Source: Zancudomyces culisetae (Eukaryota; Kickxellomycota; Harpellomycetes; Harpellales; Legeriomycetaceae). Taken from it: a DNA stretch of 64,000 nucleotides. The DNA is taken from assembly GCA_001969505.1 (NCBI GenBank), contig LSSK01000070.1:1-64000 (forward strand), written 5' to 3'. How positions within the stretch are numbered: position 1 is the stretch's first letter; each line of letters opens with the position of its first letter. Below the pieces are notes generated by a model, which was not told the DNA's origin, did not search any database, and saw only the letters and a program-made list of their open reading frames with translations. The position numbers and the translations under genes are program-made. Positions 31,387 to 44,913 of the stretch are shown piece after piece.

Positions 31387-34158
31387 ATGAATGAAGATTT
31401 CGAGAATAATAATGCCAATAAGTACAAAACGGTGGTAGGGCAGGAAAAGCATAAGGATGGAGAAGCAGTGGATTACACTGGGATTGAATATATTATTAGC
31501 GAACTTGAAGGTGTAATAAAGGATCAAGATAGTAAATACGTTGATAATCTAACAAAAAACGTGGGTAAACGAAAAGAAATGCACGGGGCAACTAATAGAC
31601 AGCAACTTTCAGTATTAAATGTAGATTCGTCTGTTGGTAATAATAGCGAAAATAATTCAGTAAATGACAAAACAAATGAAAACGAAGCCACAGGAGGTGC
31701 CAAGGAGAGAAAAAAGAGGAAAAAAGTCAGCAGAGCATGTGTATATTGTAGAAGATCGCATATGACCTGTGATATAGGCAGGCCTTGTCAAAGATGTATC
31801 AAACGGAAAATAGGACATCTGTGTAGAGATGAAGGAACCCAGAATCAGGGGAAAAAAGTAAAAGAGGAGCCAATTTACAAAGAAAATATGGCAGTAGTGC
31901 CCATGCAGCTTCAAAAAGAATTGAAGTATTATACTCTAATTCCAAATACAACGATTCCGAGCCAAACAAAAGCACATACACCTGGTGAGCTGAACACATC
32001 ATTTCAAATGGCAAACATGGAAGGAGCGAACATAAGAATACCCCTTTTAAGCAATGCTGATATGGAAAATGTCAAGTTAGATCCACGAAACGACATTCTC
32101 CAAGAAAGCGAATTATTCGCCACGTCAAAAGGAAAGGATGTAGCCAAAATGCACTCAGTGAGGGCCAGCAATCTCAAAGGTATAAAGCCAAAAGTATCTT
32201 CAAATCTGAACGTCAGTAGTAGTGAAAATATTAGAGAATTTAGTTTAACAGGAACGAGTTTGGGGGGACAGGGGGGAGATAGTGTGCAAGCAATAATCGA
32301 TATATTTAAAGAATTGACAAACAAACCAGCGCTTAAAACGACAGAAACGACACAATCGACCTTGGGTGAAATAATTGGAAAACATTCCTCTCTATTTGAA
32401 GGTATTGGAAATAGCCTGAAGAAAAAAAAGAAAGCGTATTTATCACCATCGGTAAGTTTTGGTGCGGATGAGGATGTTATAAACAGAGCTAGGCGTGGCG
32501 CAGACCCTGCATCGTATCCAAAGCGTGCAAAAGCTGTGTACCTTTCACCAATTCCTACTGTGGATAATATTCCTAAATCAGTAGAGGAGTTATATAATGA
32601 AGTATATAGGTGCAACAGCTCCGATCAAGAACGTTTATTAGAGAAAGTTAAAGAAAAGAGTACACTAAACAAAGAGGTTTTGAGTCGCTTGGAAGGATAC
32701 TTTTTAAAGTGTTTAGATGAATACGAAGGTATTCCCGAATCCAAACTAAGACAGGAGTTAGTGTATAAATTTTCAAGAGGACTTCTCAAACCATATAGTC
32801 AAATGCTCGGATACATAAAGCTGCACAGATATATAGAACATTGGGTGTCATTGGATTTGCTAAAGAGACTGATTTCGACATTTGGAGTATTCAAGCAGAA
32901 ATCTCGTGAGGTTGCCAAATTACTAACCGACTATGATATGTTGATAAACGAAGTGGTTTTTGAAAAAACAGTGATGGAGTATGCACATGTGTTTCAGACA
33001 TTTGGGATCCCTTCATGTTTGTGGCGTAGAACTGGCGAGATTTACAGAGCGAATCAGCAGTTTGCTGATTTGGTTGGGCTTCCACTAGAGTATTTTAGGG
33101 AAGGCCGTGTGTGCATTTACGAGCTTTTTACAGAAAAATCTTTTGTAACATATGCTGAAAAGTACGTAGCTGTGGCATTTGATGCTTCTAAACAATCCGT
33201 GCTTACTTCCTGCGAGCTTTCTGTTTCACCAGTGATAAAAAGCATGATCGAAAACGACAAGCTTGCTGGCCTATGGAGCTCCAAAAGCGAACTCAACTTA
33301 CATCCACCTGTTTTGGACAATCAAGCTGATAGCCATTACACTAGCTCGCCAGGCTCACGCTCGCAACATCAGCAATACCAGCAGTACGAGAAAGACCAAC
33401 TATTCAGAATTAATGATTTACAAGATAACAACGGATCATTCTCAAGTTCACCTTTTTCAGCTCCATCACCAATGAGTGCAACTACAAATACAACTTTTAG
33501 CCCATCAGTCACCTCGAATCCTAACATCAACATTACTTACAACTCTGGTGGTTTTAATGGCCAGTCATCCACTTCACTTATCAAATCAAGCAACCTACGT
33601 TCAATGATTTTCACATCTAAAAATACGACTAAAATAGCTAAAAATAAGGACATCGTTTCAAACTCGTCGCCGGTTTTACTACCCCCAACAACGACGGCCA
33701 CATCACCTATCTCCTCCAATACTGTCCCTCATTCTCAACCTGATCTTATTTTGCAGCCAGCTGTCAACCATAATAACATTGTTGCTAATGGATCCACTAA
33801 TTTTACCTCTAAAAATCCGGTATCCGAGTTGGCTCTAGAACCCAATCGCAGTGCGACTAATGAAAACAACAGCAGCCAACCTATACTTTCCACATATTAT
33901 TCTTCATCTTTTTCTTCCCCATCTTCAAATAGTTCTCAACAGTTATTATTATCAACACACTCAGGTGTACGCCCACTAACCTCCGCTGCAACTGCAACTG
34001 CAACTGCAACTGCGGCACCAGCAGAAACAGCGCCAAAGCTGACTACCAATCTACCGAAGCAGAAACCTCTTCGGTGCTGCTTTAGCTTTACTGTAAGAAG
34101 AGATAAAAACCAACTCCCTATTGCTATTATCGGCAACTTTATGCCCATTAACACATAA
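31387..34158 (+). CDS. RDS2: Zn2Cys6 transcription factor, RDS2/ERT1-like regulator of gluconeogenesis
   Basis: A single exon of 923 residues. A Zn2Cys6 cluster at about residues 118-145 (RACVYCRRSHMTCDIGRPC) is of the Rds2/Ert1/AcuK type, preceded by a basic KRKKVSR segment. A second conserved part (about 475-612) contains LLKPYSQMLGYIKL, IPSCLWRRTGEIYRANQQFADLVG and VLTSCEL, the PAS-like domain. The domain's last strand, CCFSFTVRRDKNQLPIAIIGNF, appears only at the extreme C-terminus. In S. cerevisiae Rds2 (446 residues) these two parts are nearly adjacent; here about 280 Ser/Thr/Asn-rich residues separate them. Rds2 activates gluconeogenic genes in the nucleus when yeast grows on non-fermentable carbon. 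Confidence 0.82.
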   Translation: MNEDFENNNANKYKTVVGQEKHKDGEAVDYTGIEYIISELEGVIKDQDSKYVDNLTKNVGKRKEMHGATNRQQLSVLNVDSSVGNNSENNSVNDKTNENEATGGAKERKKRKKVSRACVYCRRSHMTCDIGRPCQRCIKRKIGHLCRDEGTQNQGKKVKEEPIYKENMAVVPMQLQKELKYYTLIPNTTIPSQTKAHTPGELNTSFQMANMEGANIRIPLLSNADMENVKLDPRNDILQESELFATSKGKDVAKMHSVRASNLKGIKPKVSSNLNVSSSENIREFSLTGTSLGGQGGDSVQAIIDIFKELTNKPALKTTETTQSTLGEIIGKHSSLFEGIGNSLKKKKKAYLSPSVSFGADEDVINRARRGADPASYPKRAKAVYLSPIPTVDNIPKSVEELYNEVYRCNSSDQERLLEKVKEKSTLNKEVLSRLEGYFLKCLDEYEGIPESKLRQELVYKFSRGLLKPYSQMLGYIKLHRYIEHWVSLDLLKRLISTFGVFKQKSREVAKLLTDYDMLINEVVFEKTVMEYAHVFQTFGIPSCLWRRTGEIYRANQQFADLVGLPLEYFREGRVCIYELFTEKSFVTYAEKYVAVAFDASKQSVLTSCELSVSPVIKSMIENDKLAGLWSSKSELNLHPPVLDNQADSHYTSSPGSRSQHQQYQQYEKDQLFRINDLQDNNGSFSSSPFSAPSPMSATTNTTFSPSVTSNPNINITYNSGGFNGQSSTSLIKSSNLRSMIFTSKNTTKIAKNKDIVSNSSPVLLPPTTTATSPISSNTVPHSQPDLILQPAVNHNNIVANGSTNFTSKNPVSELALEPNRSATNENNSSQPILSTYYSSSFSSPSSNSSQQLLLSTHSGVRPLTSAATATATATAAPAETAPKLTTNLPKQKPLRCCFSFTVRRDKNQLPIAIIGNFMPINT

Positions 34159-34685
34159 CTCAAACCGACTTTTTCTTTTTAGTTTTACACCTCTTGCGTC
34201 CATTCGTATGTTTATTTATACGTATGGTTTTTTTTTCTTTCTTTTTTTTTATGGTATTGTAGTTTACTACAACTATTTGATAGAACTGAGATAATAGCAA
34301 ACTGTGTAGAATTTAATGTAATCTAAACGTAAACACTGGTTAAAGAAAATACTTTTTATATATATATACATACTGTACCTATTATTTCTGATCCAAATGT
34401 TGTATTAAAACTCTACTTTGCAGCTGGTGCCAAAATTTTTAGAAAGATCTAAGCACTGACAGTATAAATGTTGAAAAGATAAATTTAGCTAAATCTATTA
34501 AATGATCAACTTTAAGCAGCTCATCACATGACACCAAACACCATTTTACTCATAATGTCCTGACTTTTGCTTTAAAATTTTCGCTCCGTGCCAGAATATT
34601 GAATTAAACTAGTGGAAGCTAGCCTATCCTTAAATTTTGAATATGAATACGTGTCTTTGTATGTCTTAGATTCACAAATACCATC
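34159..34685. other. Convergent 3' spacer RDS2/RIO2
   Basis: AT-rich, with a T-run at about 34229-34250; no gene. Confidence 0.5.
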
Positions 34686-36021
34686 CTAGTTCTCACTTTC
34701 TCTCTTATTCTGATTCTCACTCTCACTCTCACTGTCACTTCCATCATCTTCGTCTTCATCCTCATCCGAGCCCTCATCTTCTTCGCTTTCATCTTGACCC
34801 TCTTTGAGATACTATTAGTCATTAGCACATACGTATATATCATTTAGTTATTTTAACGTTATACTCAACAGAAAATGTGTTTTTACTGAAGCAAAATACA
34901 ATTTACTTATAAAAAAAATTTACCTGTTCGAGTTCCTTTTCCATTTTGTGAGTAAATGAGCTATTCGCCACAATCAAATCCAATCTATACCCAGCACTTG
35001 TGGATTCACCGTCCCCACCGTTTTTCGCACCGACGTCTACACTAGTAACGTCTTTTGTAAACATAGGGTATACAAGACTGACATAGTTGAACTTCTTACG
35101 GAAAAACGTTCTGATACACTCAACATCGCGATTAAAATAAAATTCAGCGTTTTTGTGAGTAACTGAAACCATTTGAGGAAAATCAATTAGTATGGGTTTT
35201 AGTGTATTGTTGTCTATCAACAAATTGAATTCATTAAAATCGCAGTGAATAAGTCCATAATTAGCCAATTTGACTATTAAATCCATTAGATCCGAATATA
35301 ATCTACCAGGATTCTCGATTTTGTTGATTTGCTTTAAGGGAATCGCGTTATCCAGTAGCTCCATCACCACACAATGACGGTTTTGTTCAATAGGCCGTGG
35401 AACCGGAAACCCAAACCGAGATAAAACCTGCATAAATGCAAACTCCTTTTGTGCTGATAATCTCGACAAATATAGCCAACTTGGCGACGAGTTTTTGTTA
35501 TTCGTATAATCCCTATTACTTTTTACGCTACGAAATGAAGTTCTACCCAACCTGTGGATCTTTAGTGCATATTCGCTAATATCTTCGTTATCAATTACCT
35601 CCTCCTTTGCGCGCCTCCCATGTATCATTCCAGGTTTAGAACCGCTATTTTCATCACTATTCTCGTTTTGACTTTGGGTTTTCCCCATAACTACATAAAC
35701 GTCGGCTTCCTTTCCAACACCAATTTGATTTCCAACCGAAACCACGCAGTTCTTTTTGGATAATGATTTCAGTGCCAAGTAGTCGTACCCACCATATGTC
35801 AACTTATACCCATCATACTTGGAGTTTGCCACTTTTGTAATCAGATTTTTTCTCGCCAAATCACCAATAAATTTGTTGATACCACCTCCATGTAGATTTG
35901 CAAGTCGTTTTATCAGACTGGTTGGAACAATTTCGTGGTTTCTAGAGCCCGTCTCCACTGCAGTTAATACTCGAAATTCATCTACTGTTATATATCTTAT
36001 CCCCTTAGCATCCAACCTCAT
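34686..36021 (-). CDS. RIO2: Atypical serine kinase RIO2, 2 exons
   Basis: Minus-strand exons 36021-34924 and 34811-34686 join in phase 0 to 407 residues (S. cerevisiae Rio2: 425). An N-terminal winged helix (about 1-90) is specific for Rio2. The kinase part shows the P-loop GVGKEADVY (101-109), Lys154 in YALK, the catalytic HCDFNEFN (Asp261) and the metal-binding DFPQ (Asp280). Rio2 is an ATPase needed for the last cytoplasmic steps of 40S subunit maturation. The second exon codes only a very acidic Asp/Glu/Ser tail, as in the family. NKAP is divergent upstream. Confidence 0.93.
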
Positions 36022-38547
<2,526 letters not shown>

Positions 38548-38913
38548 TATATTTTCCTGGGCTCTAGTGCATTGATGATTTAGTTTGGAAACGGAAAAAA
38601 AAAACTCTGCCCTAAAATTATATCTGAAACATATTTTTTTTGATCTTTTTGTTTAATGGCTGAGTGCTAGGCTTTTTTGGTAGTTTAGTTTTGATTTGTA
38701 CTTTAATCTGTGGCATCAAATCGATTTTTATGCTTTCTCATATCCTCAAAACCTGCAAACCCAACCACCAAAAATTTTTTTGTTTCTTTTTCCATAAATC
38801 TGAGTATTTGTAATTGCCCCTCTACAGCTTTACTTTTTAAACTAACCCCTTCTGCGACTTTATATTACCATTTCAAATTCATTACTTTATTAAACTAGAT
38901 TTGTAAAACGAAA
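38548..38913. other. Spacer NKAP/TMCO1
   Basis: AT-rich; holds the NKAP 3' end and the promoter of the next gene. A 62-codon frame at 38710-38898 has no support. Confidence 0.5.
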
Positions 38914-40160
38914 ATGTTTGGTGCTTTTGTACAAGTGTATCTACTGGGGGCATTAATAACTTGTCTGACTGAAGGTAGGCCCAGGAATTCTTTTACTCGC
39001 TCACATTTCTATCCCCCACCCTTGTTTTTACGTTTTTTATTAATGGCCATTATTACGGATTGAGGTCTGAATACATTTAAAATTGCGAGAAATCTTACTT
39101 ACAACAATAATGTTATTTACATCGACGCTAGCTGTCTGCTATTACTTTTTCTTTGGAACCGAGAAATACAAATCCCTGAGAAATTCCTTGAAGGCAAGCT
39201 ACAAAAAACGTAAGTTCACACTTTTACTATCTATACTATAGACATATGTTATAATAATAAATAAAAAAAGTAAAAGAGAGAGAGAGAGAACATTTCTACG
39301 CTATCAATACTCAATATATACATGTTTTCTGGTAAAGATTAATTATTTTGTGAATTTTAGTTGATGATGAAGAGAATGCCGACGACGACTCTTCTGGAAA
39401 CAAGAAAAGACGCCGTATCGACAATTTGAACACTCAAATTAAGAATTTGGAAGGCCAGTCACTTCGATTTAATATGTCAAGCATGGGAATAAGTGCGTTT
39501 GTCCAGATTGCATCCACATATTTAATCGATTCGCTATATAGCAAGCAAGTGGTAAGTGTATTCGTGTATTTAAGTTTATAAACATGTTGCAATTACACCA
39601 CCCGTAGATTTTGTGAGCGTGTACGACTGAATATACTCGCTTTACGCCTGATATGGTTGTAATTGACTTCATAAACGATGCTCTATAATCATATTTTGAT
39701 ACCTTTTTCTTTTTTTAACATTTTATAAATTTTACATAACTCCATTTCATCGCCCTTAGGTAGCAAAATTGCCATTTGTTCCTATATCACTTTTCTCTGG
39801 TTTAACCCACAGAAACCTTGATGGCACCGACTTCACTGACTGCTCAGCATTGTTTGCGTTTATTTTGAGCTCAATGTCTGTCAAACCTATAATTTCAAAC
39901 CTATTTGACTACTCGCTACCAAAGCGAAAGAATGGTATTTCAGAACTTGTAAGTAAAAGTTATTTCTCTATACGTATTTAACGTATCGATACCAATATAT
40001 TTTCGTAGAGAGAAGATGGCATGTACTTTGATTCATTATTACTTTACGTCCTCTATCTATCATTTAGCACCTAAAATAACTTTTTAACTCATGATAAATT
40101 ATAATTCTTATTGAATAGTCCAAGAAGGCAGATAAACTTGCAAATGACCTTTTTAAATAA
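38914..40160 (+). CDS. TMCO1 homologue (ER Oxa1-superfamily membrane protein), 5 exons
   Basis: Exons 38914-38974, 39132-39209, 39361-39551, 39760-39948 and 40119-40160 join in phase to 186 residues, close to the 188 of human TMCO1. The first exon is a hydrophobic segment ending CLTE. The second reads VCYYFFFGTEKYKSL, aligned without gaps to the human TDKYKRL region. The third holds a charged coiled-coil and the second membrane segment. The fourth has QVVAKLPFVPISL and GLTHRNLDGTDFTDCS, the hallmark of the family, then a third membrane segment. TMCO1 is related to Get1, EMC3 and YidC; it sits in the ER, forms part of a multipass translocon in animals and has been proposed as a calcium leak channel. 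The exon 2 acceptor (39130-39131) was chosen because it restores the family spacing; an upstream alternative would add 13 residues. Confidence 0.85.
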
Positions 40161-40322
40161 TAAACGTATCCAAGTTGTGTTTGAAATGTTTATTTATACT
40201 TTTTTTTTGAACAAATTTCTCAATAAGTTTGGGTGACGTTCCTAATAAAATATCATCCAAATGATAACAATCAGGGGGAGGAGGTAATTATTTTTTTAGT
40301 GCTAACGCAAGATTCATGCTAA

Positions 40323-41720
40323 TTAGCTGGTACTCTCCCTGAAACTGGCATGTGTTGGGCTGTTTGGTACATCACGATTGTCCCTTTCTGTGTGACATTC
40401 AGATTCGTCCTTTTCCACGTCTTGAAAGGTAAAGCAGAGGTATAGAGTGGATGGCATCGAAAGCAAATGTAGAACACACGTTATCAAGAATAACACTAAG
40501 CCATTTATTTTCTGTGCGTTCAGCGCCCATGCAATTCCAGACCCAACACTTTGCGTGCTTTTAACAAATGCAACATATCTGGACAAGATGACATTATTAA
40601 CACCTATACATCCAACTAACCACATTAATAGACTTTGGATCATTGCATCAAGCATTCCAAAAAACGCATAGATCAGACATGGCCATACATATGCACCTCC
40701 GGTTGATTTGTAACTATACAACTTTTTGTCATTGTCGTTCTGGACATCACCAAATATTTGCTGGAACTTTTTATGTTGAAAGTAGGCTGATATCCACACA
40801 GCGTTTAGAAACACGTAAAGCATGGTTGTTGAAATTAACCCTCTTTTTTTTCTTGAAAGCTTGGAATCTAACAGCTTTGAAAAGGCAAAAGACGCCAACA
40901 TTGCTGCAAAAAAGTAAAAAGCATTATTAAAACCTCTTGAGTTGGTGTCAAAGTTGTTTATGTTATATACTCCAAATTCGTATGCCGTATAAAAATTCGA
41001 GTATAAAGATAAAGGAGCCAATAGCAGAATATATTTATTTCCAAACAGCTTAAAAATCTCTTTTAATTCTGTGAATGTATTTTTTTCATCCACGACACAC
41101 ACAAGAGTTCCATCGGATCTACTAACTTTGCCTGGGGGTTTTAGTAGGAGAACTAGCAACGCTCCGAATAGTTGAATCAGTCCAAATACGATATAGCCAC
41201 CACTTGGAAGCGGTTTTCCTTCAAGTCCAAATAAGATAGGCACTACACTTCCTAGCACACCTCCTAGACTAAAAATCATCCAAAAAATCCAGATGAATGC
41301 ACCCTTTTCATTTTCCACAGGATAAGATGTTATCAACGTACCCTGGACTGTCCATAATATTGCTGCAAAAACCCCAAGTATACCCTCCATCACAATTGTT
41401 ATTGCAGCTATGCCGGTTTCGTTGAGAAGTATATAGCTTGCAGTGTATATCGCATACACAATACAACTAACAAATAATGGAATCCTTACACCCAGTCTAT
41501 TTACTACTGCAGAGGAGAAAAATCCAAATATACCAAACGCTAGACCCAGTGCAAAGTTTGCGTTTGCTCCTACAGATACACTCTTCTGTCCTCCACCACC
41601 CATTGAGTTTAATGCGTTGAACATACCAGCCACGCAGAAACAAATTATACCTAGGAGTACAACCTGAGCTTTTGTGGTTGAGTAGAAGGCGTTTGTAAGT
41701 ATATTTTTAAAAACCATCAT
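40323..41720 (-). CDS. UNC93-like major facilitator membrane protein
   Basis: About 465 residues from the first in-frame ATG pair (41720). The N-terminal membrane segment reads VVLLGIICFCVAGMFNALNSMGGGG, the signature of UNC93-like/DUF895 transporters. Roughly eleven to twelve hydrophobic segments follow, with a charged central loop and a hydrophilic C-terminal tail. The substrates of the fungal members are unknown; the plasma membrane or vacuole is likely. The frame stays open 21 codons further upstream without an ATG. A separate short ATG reading (41809-41789) ends exactly at a GTGAGT donor, so a spliced first exon is possible. Confidence 0.8.
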   Translation of the reverse strand: MMVFKNILTNAFYSTTKAQVVLLGIICFCVAGMFNALNSMGGGGQKSVSVGANANFALGLAFGIFGFFSSAVVNRLGVRIPLFVSCIVYAIYTASYILLNETGIAAITIVMEGILGVFAAILWTVQGTLITSYPVENEKGAFIWIFWMIFSLGGVLGSVVPILFGLEGKPLPSGGYIVFGLIQLFGALLVLLLKPPGKVSRSDGTLVCVVDEKNTFTELKEIFKLFGNKYILLLAPLSLYSNFYTAYEFGVYNINNFDTNSRGFNNAFYFFAAMLASFAFSKLLDSKLSRKKRGLISTTMLYVFLNAVWISAYFQHKKFQQIFGDVQNDNDKKLYSYKSTGGAYVWPCLIYAFFGMLDAMIQSLLMWLVGCIGVNNVILSRYVAFVKSTQSVGSGIAWALNAQKINGLVLFLITCVLHLLSMPSTLYLCFTFQDVEKDESECHTERDNRDVPNSPTHASFRESTS

Positions 41721-42807
41721 TGCTTTTTCTACTCCAAGTAAAAGAAGATCAAAAATCAAAATCTTGTGAGATATAATAAACAACTCACTTTGTTGTTGGT
41801 ATTATTCATTGAATTGGGCAGTATTTCAAAGCAAGTATTTATCTCTTGTTTGTTTTGTTTATACGTGTAAAACCAACATCAATGTTTGCTATGAAGCTGT
41901 AGTAAAACAACATAGTATAGTTCATGGTGATGGGTTTTTTTCCATTTTCCAAGGAAAACATGGTTAATGGGTATTGATTCCAAAGATAAAGATTATAATA
42001 GCCGCCATTGCTAGATTGGGCTTAAAGCAATAATTCGGAGAATTTCTTACAAACTATGAGCCATAATAGTGATATTAGTGACAATGTAATAGTAATAGTA
42101 ATAGTAATAGTAGAACTCTTGATGTAAAATGGCCTCATACTTGCTTAGATGGACCTTGCTTCATCTTTTTTGGTACTTTAATCGATACCTACACCCTTTC
42201 TTTTGTATTTTTAGTAGATACGGACCACACCACAGTTCCTAAATCATTTTTATACAATTTGGCACCTCTAACAGCGCAAGGGTCAGAAAAAAAAAGCAGA
42301 TATGCGTTAACAAGGGGTTGGAGCACCATACCAATTTAGGAATGTTGAAACACATTAATGCAAAGATAAGCTCTTAAAAAAATAACACGCACTTTCCTCT
42401 AAAGATACCGAGAGTACAACGTGCATGCATCAACTACTACTTTTAGAATTCAATAGTAAAAATTAGCTATTATTACGAGGGGCACGTTTATATTATACGT
42501 CCATATGTTTCCGTGTAGTAATACACACTTATTTTGTGGTTGCCCATATATCTCAGCGAGATTACGTACTTTTATACATAAATATTCATCACATCGCCAT
42601 CCACTTTGGTTTGTTGCATTTTTCGTGGATATTTAGGATGTGGTAAGTACGCAAGAATGTGATGGTATTTGTAAGAAGACATAGATGTCGTTTCAGCATA
42701 TAATACAGCTAAGCCAAAGGTAAAAAGGTAAAAAGGTAAAAAGGTAAAAAACTATTAGCTAAAGCACAAAGCATAGCGATTTGTCTTAAAAAAAGCATAT
42801 GTTTCTC
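41721..42807. other. Intergenic spacer with TAATAG and GGTAAAAA repeats
   Basis: No gene supported. Short tandem repeats lie at 42086-42113 (TAATAG type) and 42717-42748 (GGTAAAAA type). Confidence 0.5.
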
Positions 42808-44913
42808 TTACTTTTTGGTTCCTTTGCCCCCTTTGGCTCTTTTGGCTTTCTTCATGTCTATTTGCTCAAGAAATTTGATTGATTCGCTATCATTTTCTTC
42901 AAAAACCCTTTTCATTGCAATACCCTTGTGCGACTTTGGATTAGCTCCATTATCAACCAAGTATCGAAAAAGCCGACCATCCCACACTTTATTATTACAC
43001 AGATCACTGACTCCATTTCCTGTTCTCTGCCGAAGGCTGACTCCCTTGGAAACTAAAAACGTAACCAATTCCATGTCCCTAGCCCTGCAAGCATACCGTA
43101 CTGCTGTGTTGCTGCAAGCCGATGGGTCAGCACCATTTTCAACTAGAAACATTATCATTTTCACTTTATCCTTACAGTGTTTTACGGCTGTTTTTAAACC
43201 ATTAAATTTTGGAGGACACTTTTTAAGATTTATGGCCTTTGCTAGCAGAAATTCAAGCGTTTCGTAATCCTCTTTTTTTATCACATTTGACAGCAAGATA
43301 AAGTTTCTAATCGTTGGCTTGGCACCGCAGTCAATAAGATGTCTAATCATTTTGGGATTAAATGAAAAGTACCCAGATGCGATTCTCAGTCCGTTATCCT
43401 CGAGTTGATCAATCTTGAGTGGGGATGATTTCCAACGCTGGTTGTGACGGAGTCCAAATTTTTCCCTTCTTTCTGAGGTACCATCGTACCTGCTCTTTTT
43501 TCCAACCAAGTAGTTGATGAATTCATAGTTTTTGGCCGATGTTGCCGCATTCAAAAGTTTATATCCATTCTTGCCCATATCAAGTCCAGAGTTAATAAGA
43601 ATCTTTATAACATTGATTATCTTTTTTGATCGGTACATAACCATGCTAACGCAAATTTCAAATATTTTATCGTTGATTAGATTAATATCAAAGATATTTA
43701 ATGCTAATACCCATCTAAGAACTTTTGCATTTTTGTCTTTTAGAACTCGAAGCAAAAGAAATGCGGCTTGATACTTTTCTAACCCACGCTTTGTTATATA
43801 ATCAAAAAGAAGCTTGTTGTTGAAGTCCAAACGCCCCAGAAGCAGACTTAGTTTTAGGTCCATTTCTAGGAATGAAGAATCTAGCATATGATTAACCCTG
43901 TTGTCGATTGTGTTGACAGTAGAACTAGAATTACCATCATAATTTTCAACGCCTTCGTCAACGCTCCCGGTGTTGCTTCTTAAAACAGAACCTGAGGATC
44001 CGTCAGCAGCGTCACCAATAAATCTATTTATTAGTGATGGATTTATCAGTGTACCTGCCCCATCAACATAGAGAAGTGAATAACCCAATGATCTAGCAAG
44101 CCCTACTTTAATTTTCATATCATCGTCAAGATACATTTTCATCACACCCAATCCCCCTCTTTTTACCGAGAAATGTACAACCAGCAACATTAAAACTATA
44201 AATGATGCAAGTTCATGGTATGGTTTCTCCATCACAGTTTCATCAGGCAGTTTAATTTGTATACTCTTAGTTTTAAGTCTAGATAATAAGCAGTACATAA
44301 ATCCCAACGCATTATACGTGGGCTTAAATGTTTTTTTATCTCTTTCCCTATATATACCACTAAAAGCGTAATCAGTGGTTTGGATAAAATTTTCAACCAT
44401 CATATTGATTGAGACACCATGGCTACTATATACGGTCCGGTGTCTCGAGAAATATCTCTTAGATGCCTCATCAAAGTCTATGGTTTTCTCATTGAACTTG
44501 AAGTACTGATATGTCTGCCTGTCTGCACCTTGCGGTAGAAACATAATTATATACATCCCAAGTAGCCCTTCAATTACTCTTTCCAATTGGTATTTTATAC
44601 CTAGTTCAAAAAGAGTTGCGTAGTTATTTTCTAAACTTTTAACCATAAGGCTAATAAATATTTCTTGGTCTTTCAAGAAGTGCTTGTAGAACGTATTTTC
44701 AGAGTTACATATTTTTGAAATTACGCTTTTGTTACCAAATTTGCCAAAAATATGATTTTTTATCATTATTACATTTTTAGAAGCTTCGTACATTGATCTT
44801 GAGACGAGTGCTACTTTCTCGTTTTCAGATAAGAGATAAATGGTCGAAAGAGCGCTATAAGGAAGTTTGTTGAGTGTTTGATTGCAGCTTGACCGTGTTT
44901 TTTTTTCGTTCAT
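42808..44913 (-). CDS. Ankyrin-repeat protein with F-box-like N-terminus
   Basis: A single exon of 701 residues. Residues 15-50 (NKLPYSALSTIYLL, then a cluster resembling an F-box helix pair) precede about 350 residues without a known domain. The C-terminal half contains degenerate ankyrin repeats, recognisable as FLVENGADPSACSNTAVRYACRARDMELVTFLVSKGV and YLVDNGANPKSHKGIA, and less clear ones before them (HLIDCGAKP, ILINSGLDM). The end is Lys-rich. If the F-box is real the protein could be a substrate receptor of an SCF ubiquitin ligase; this is inference. I know no S. cerevisiae orthologue. The layout resembles lineage-expanded ankyrin proteins found in protists, large DNA viruses and some fungi. 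Confidence 0.7.
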   Translation of the reverse strand: MNEKKTRSSCNQTLNKLPYSALSTIYLLSENEKVALVSRSMYEASKNVIMIKNHIFGKFGNKSVISKICNSENTFYKHFLKDQEIFISLMVKSLENNYATLFELGIKYQLERVIEGLLGMYIIMFLPQGADRQTYQYFKFNEKTIDFDEASKRYFSRHRTVYSSHGVSINMMVENFIQTTDYAFSGIYRERDKKTFKPTYNALGFMYCLLSRLKTKSIQIKLPDETVMEKPYHELASFIVLMLLVVHFSVKRGGLGVMKMYLDDDMKIKVGLARSLGYSLLYVDGAGTLINPSLINRFIGDAADGSSGSVLRSNTGSVDEGVENYDGNSSSTVNTIDNRVNHMLDSSFLEMDLKLSLLLGRLDFNNKLLFDYITKRGLEKYQAAFLLLRVLKDKNAKVLRWVLALNIFDINLINDKIFEICVSMVMYRSKKIINVIKILINSGLDMGKNGYKLLNAATSAKNYEFINYLVGKKSRYDGTSERREKFGLRHNQRWKSSPLKIDQLEDNGLRIASGYFSFNPKMIRHLIDCGAKPTIRNFILLSNVIKKEDYETLEFLLAKAINLKKCPPKFNGLKTAVKHCKDKVKMIMFLVENGADPSACSNTAVRYACRARDMELVTFLVSKGVSLRQRTGNGVSDLCNNKVWDGRLFRYLVDNGANPKSHKGIAMKRVFEENDSESIKFLEQIDMKKAKRAKGGKGTKK

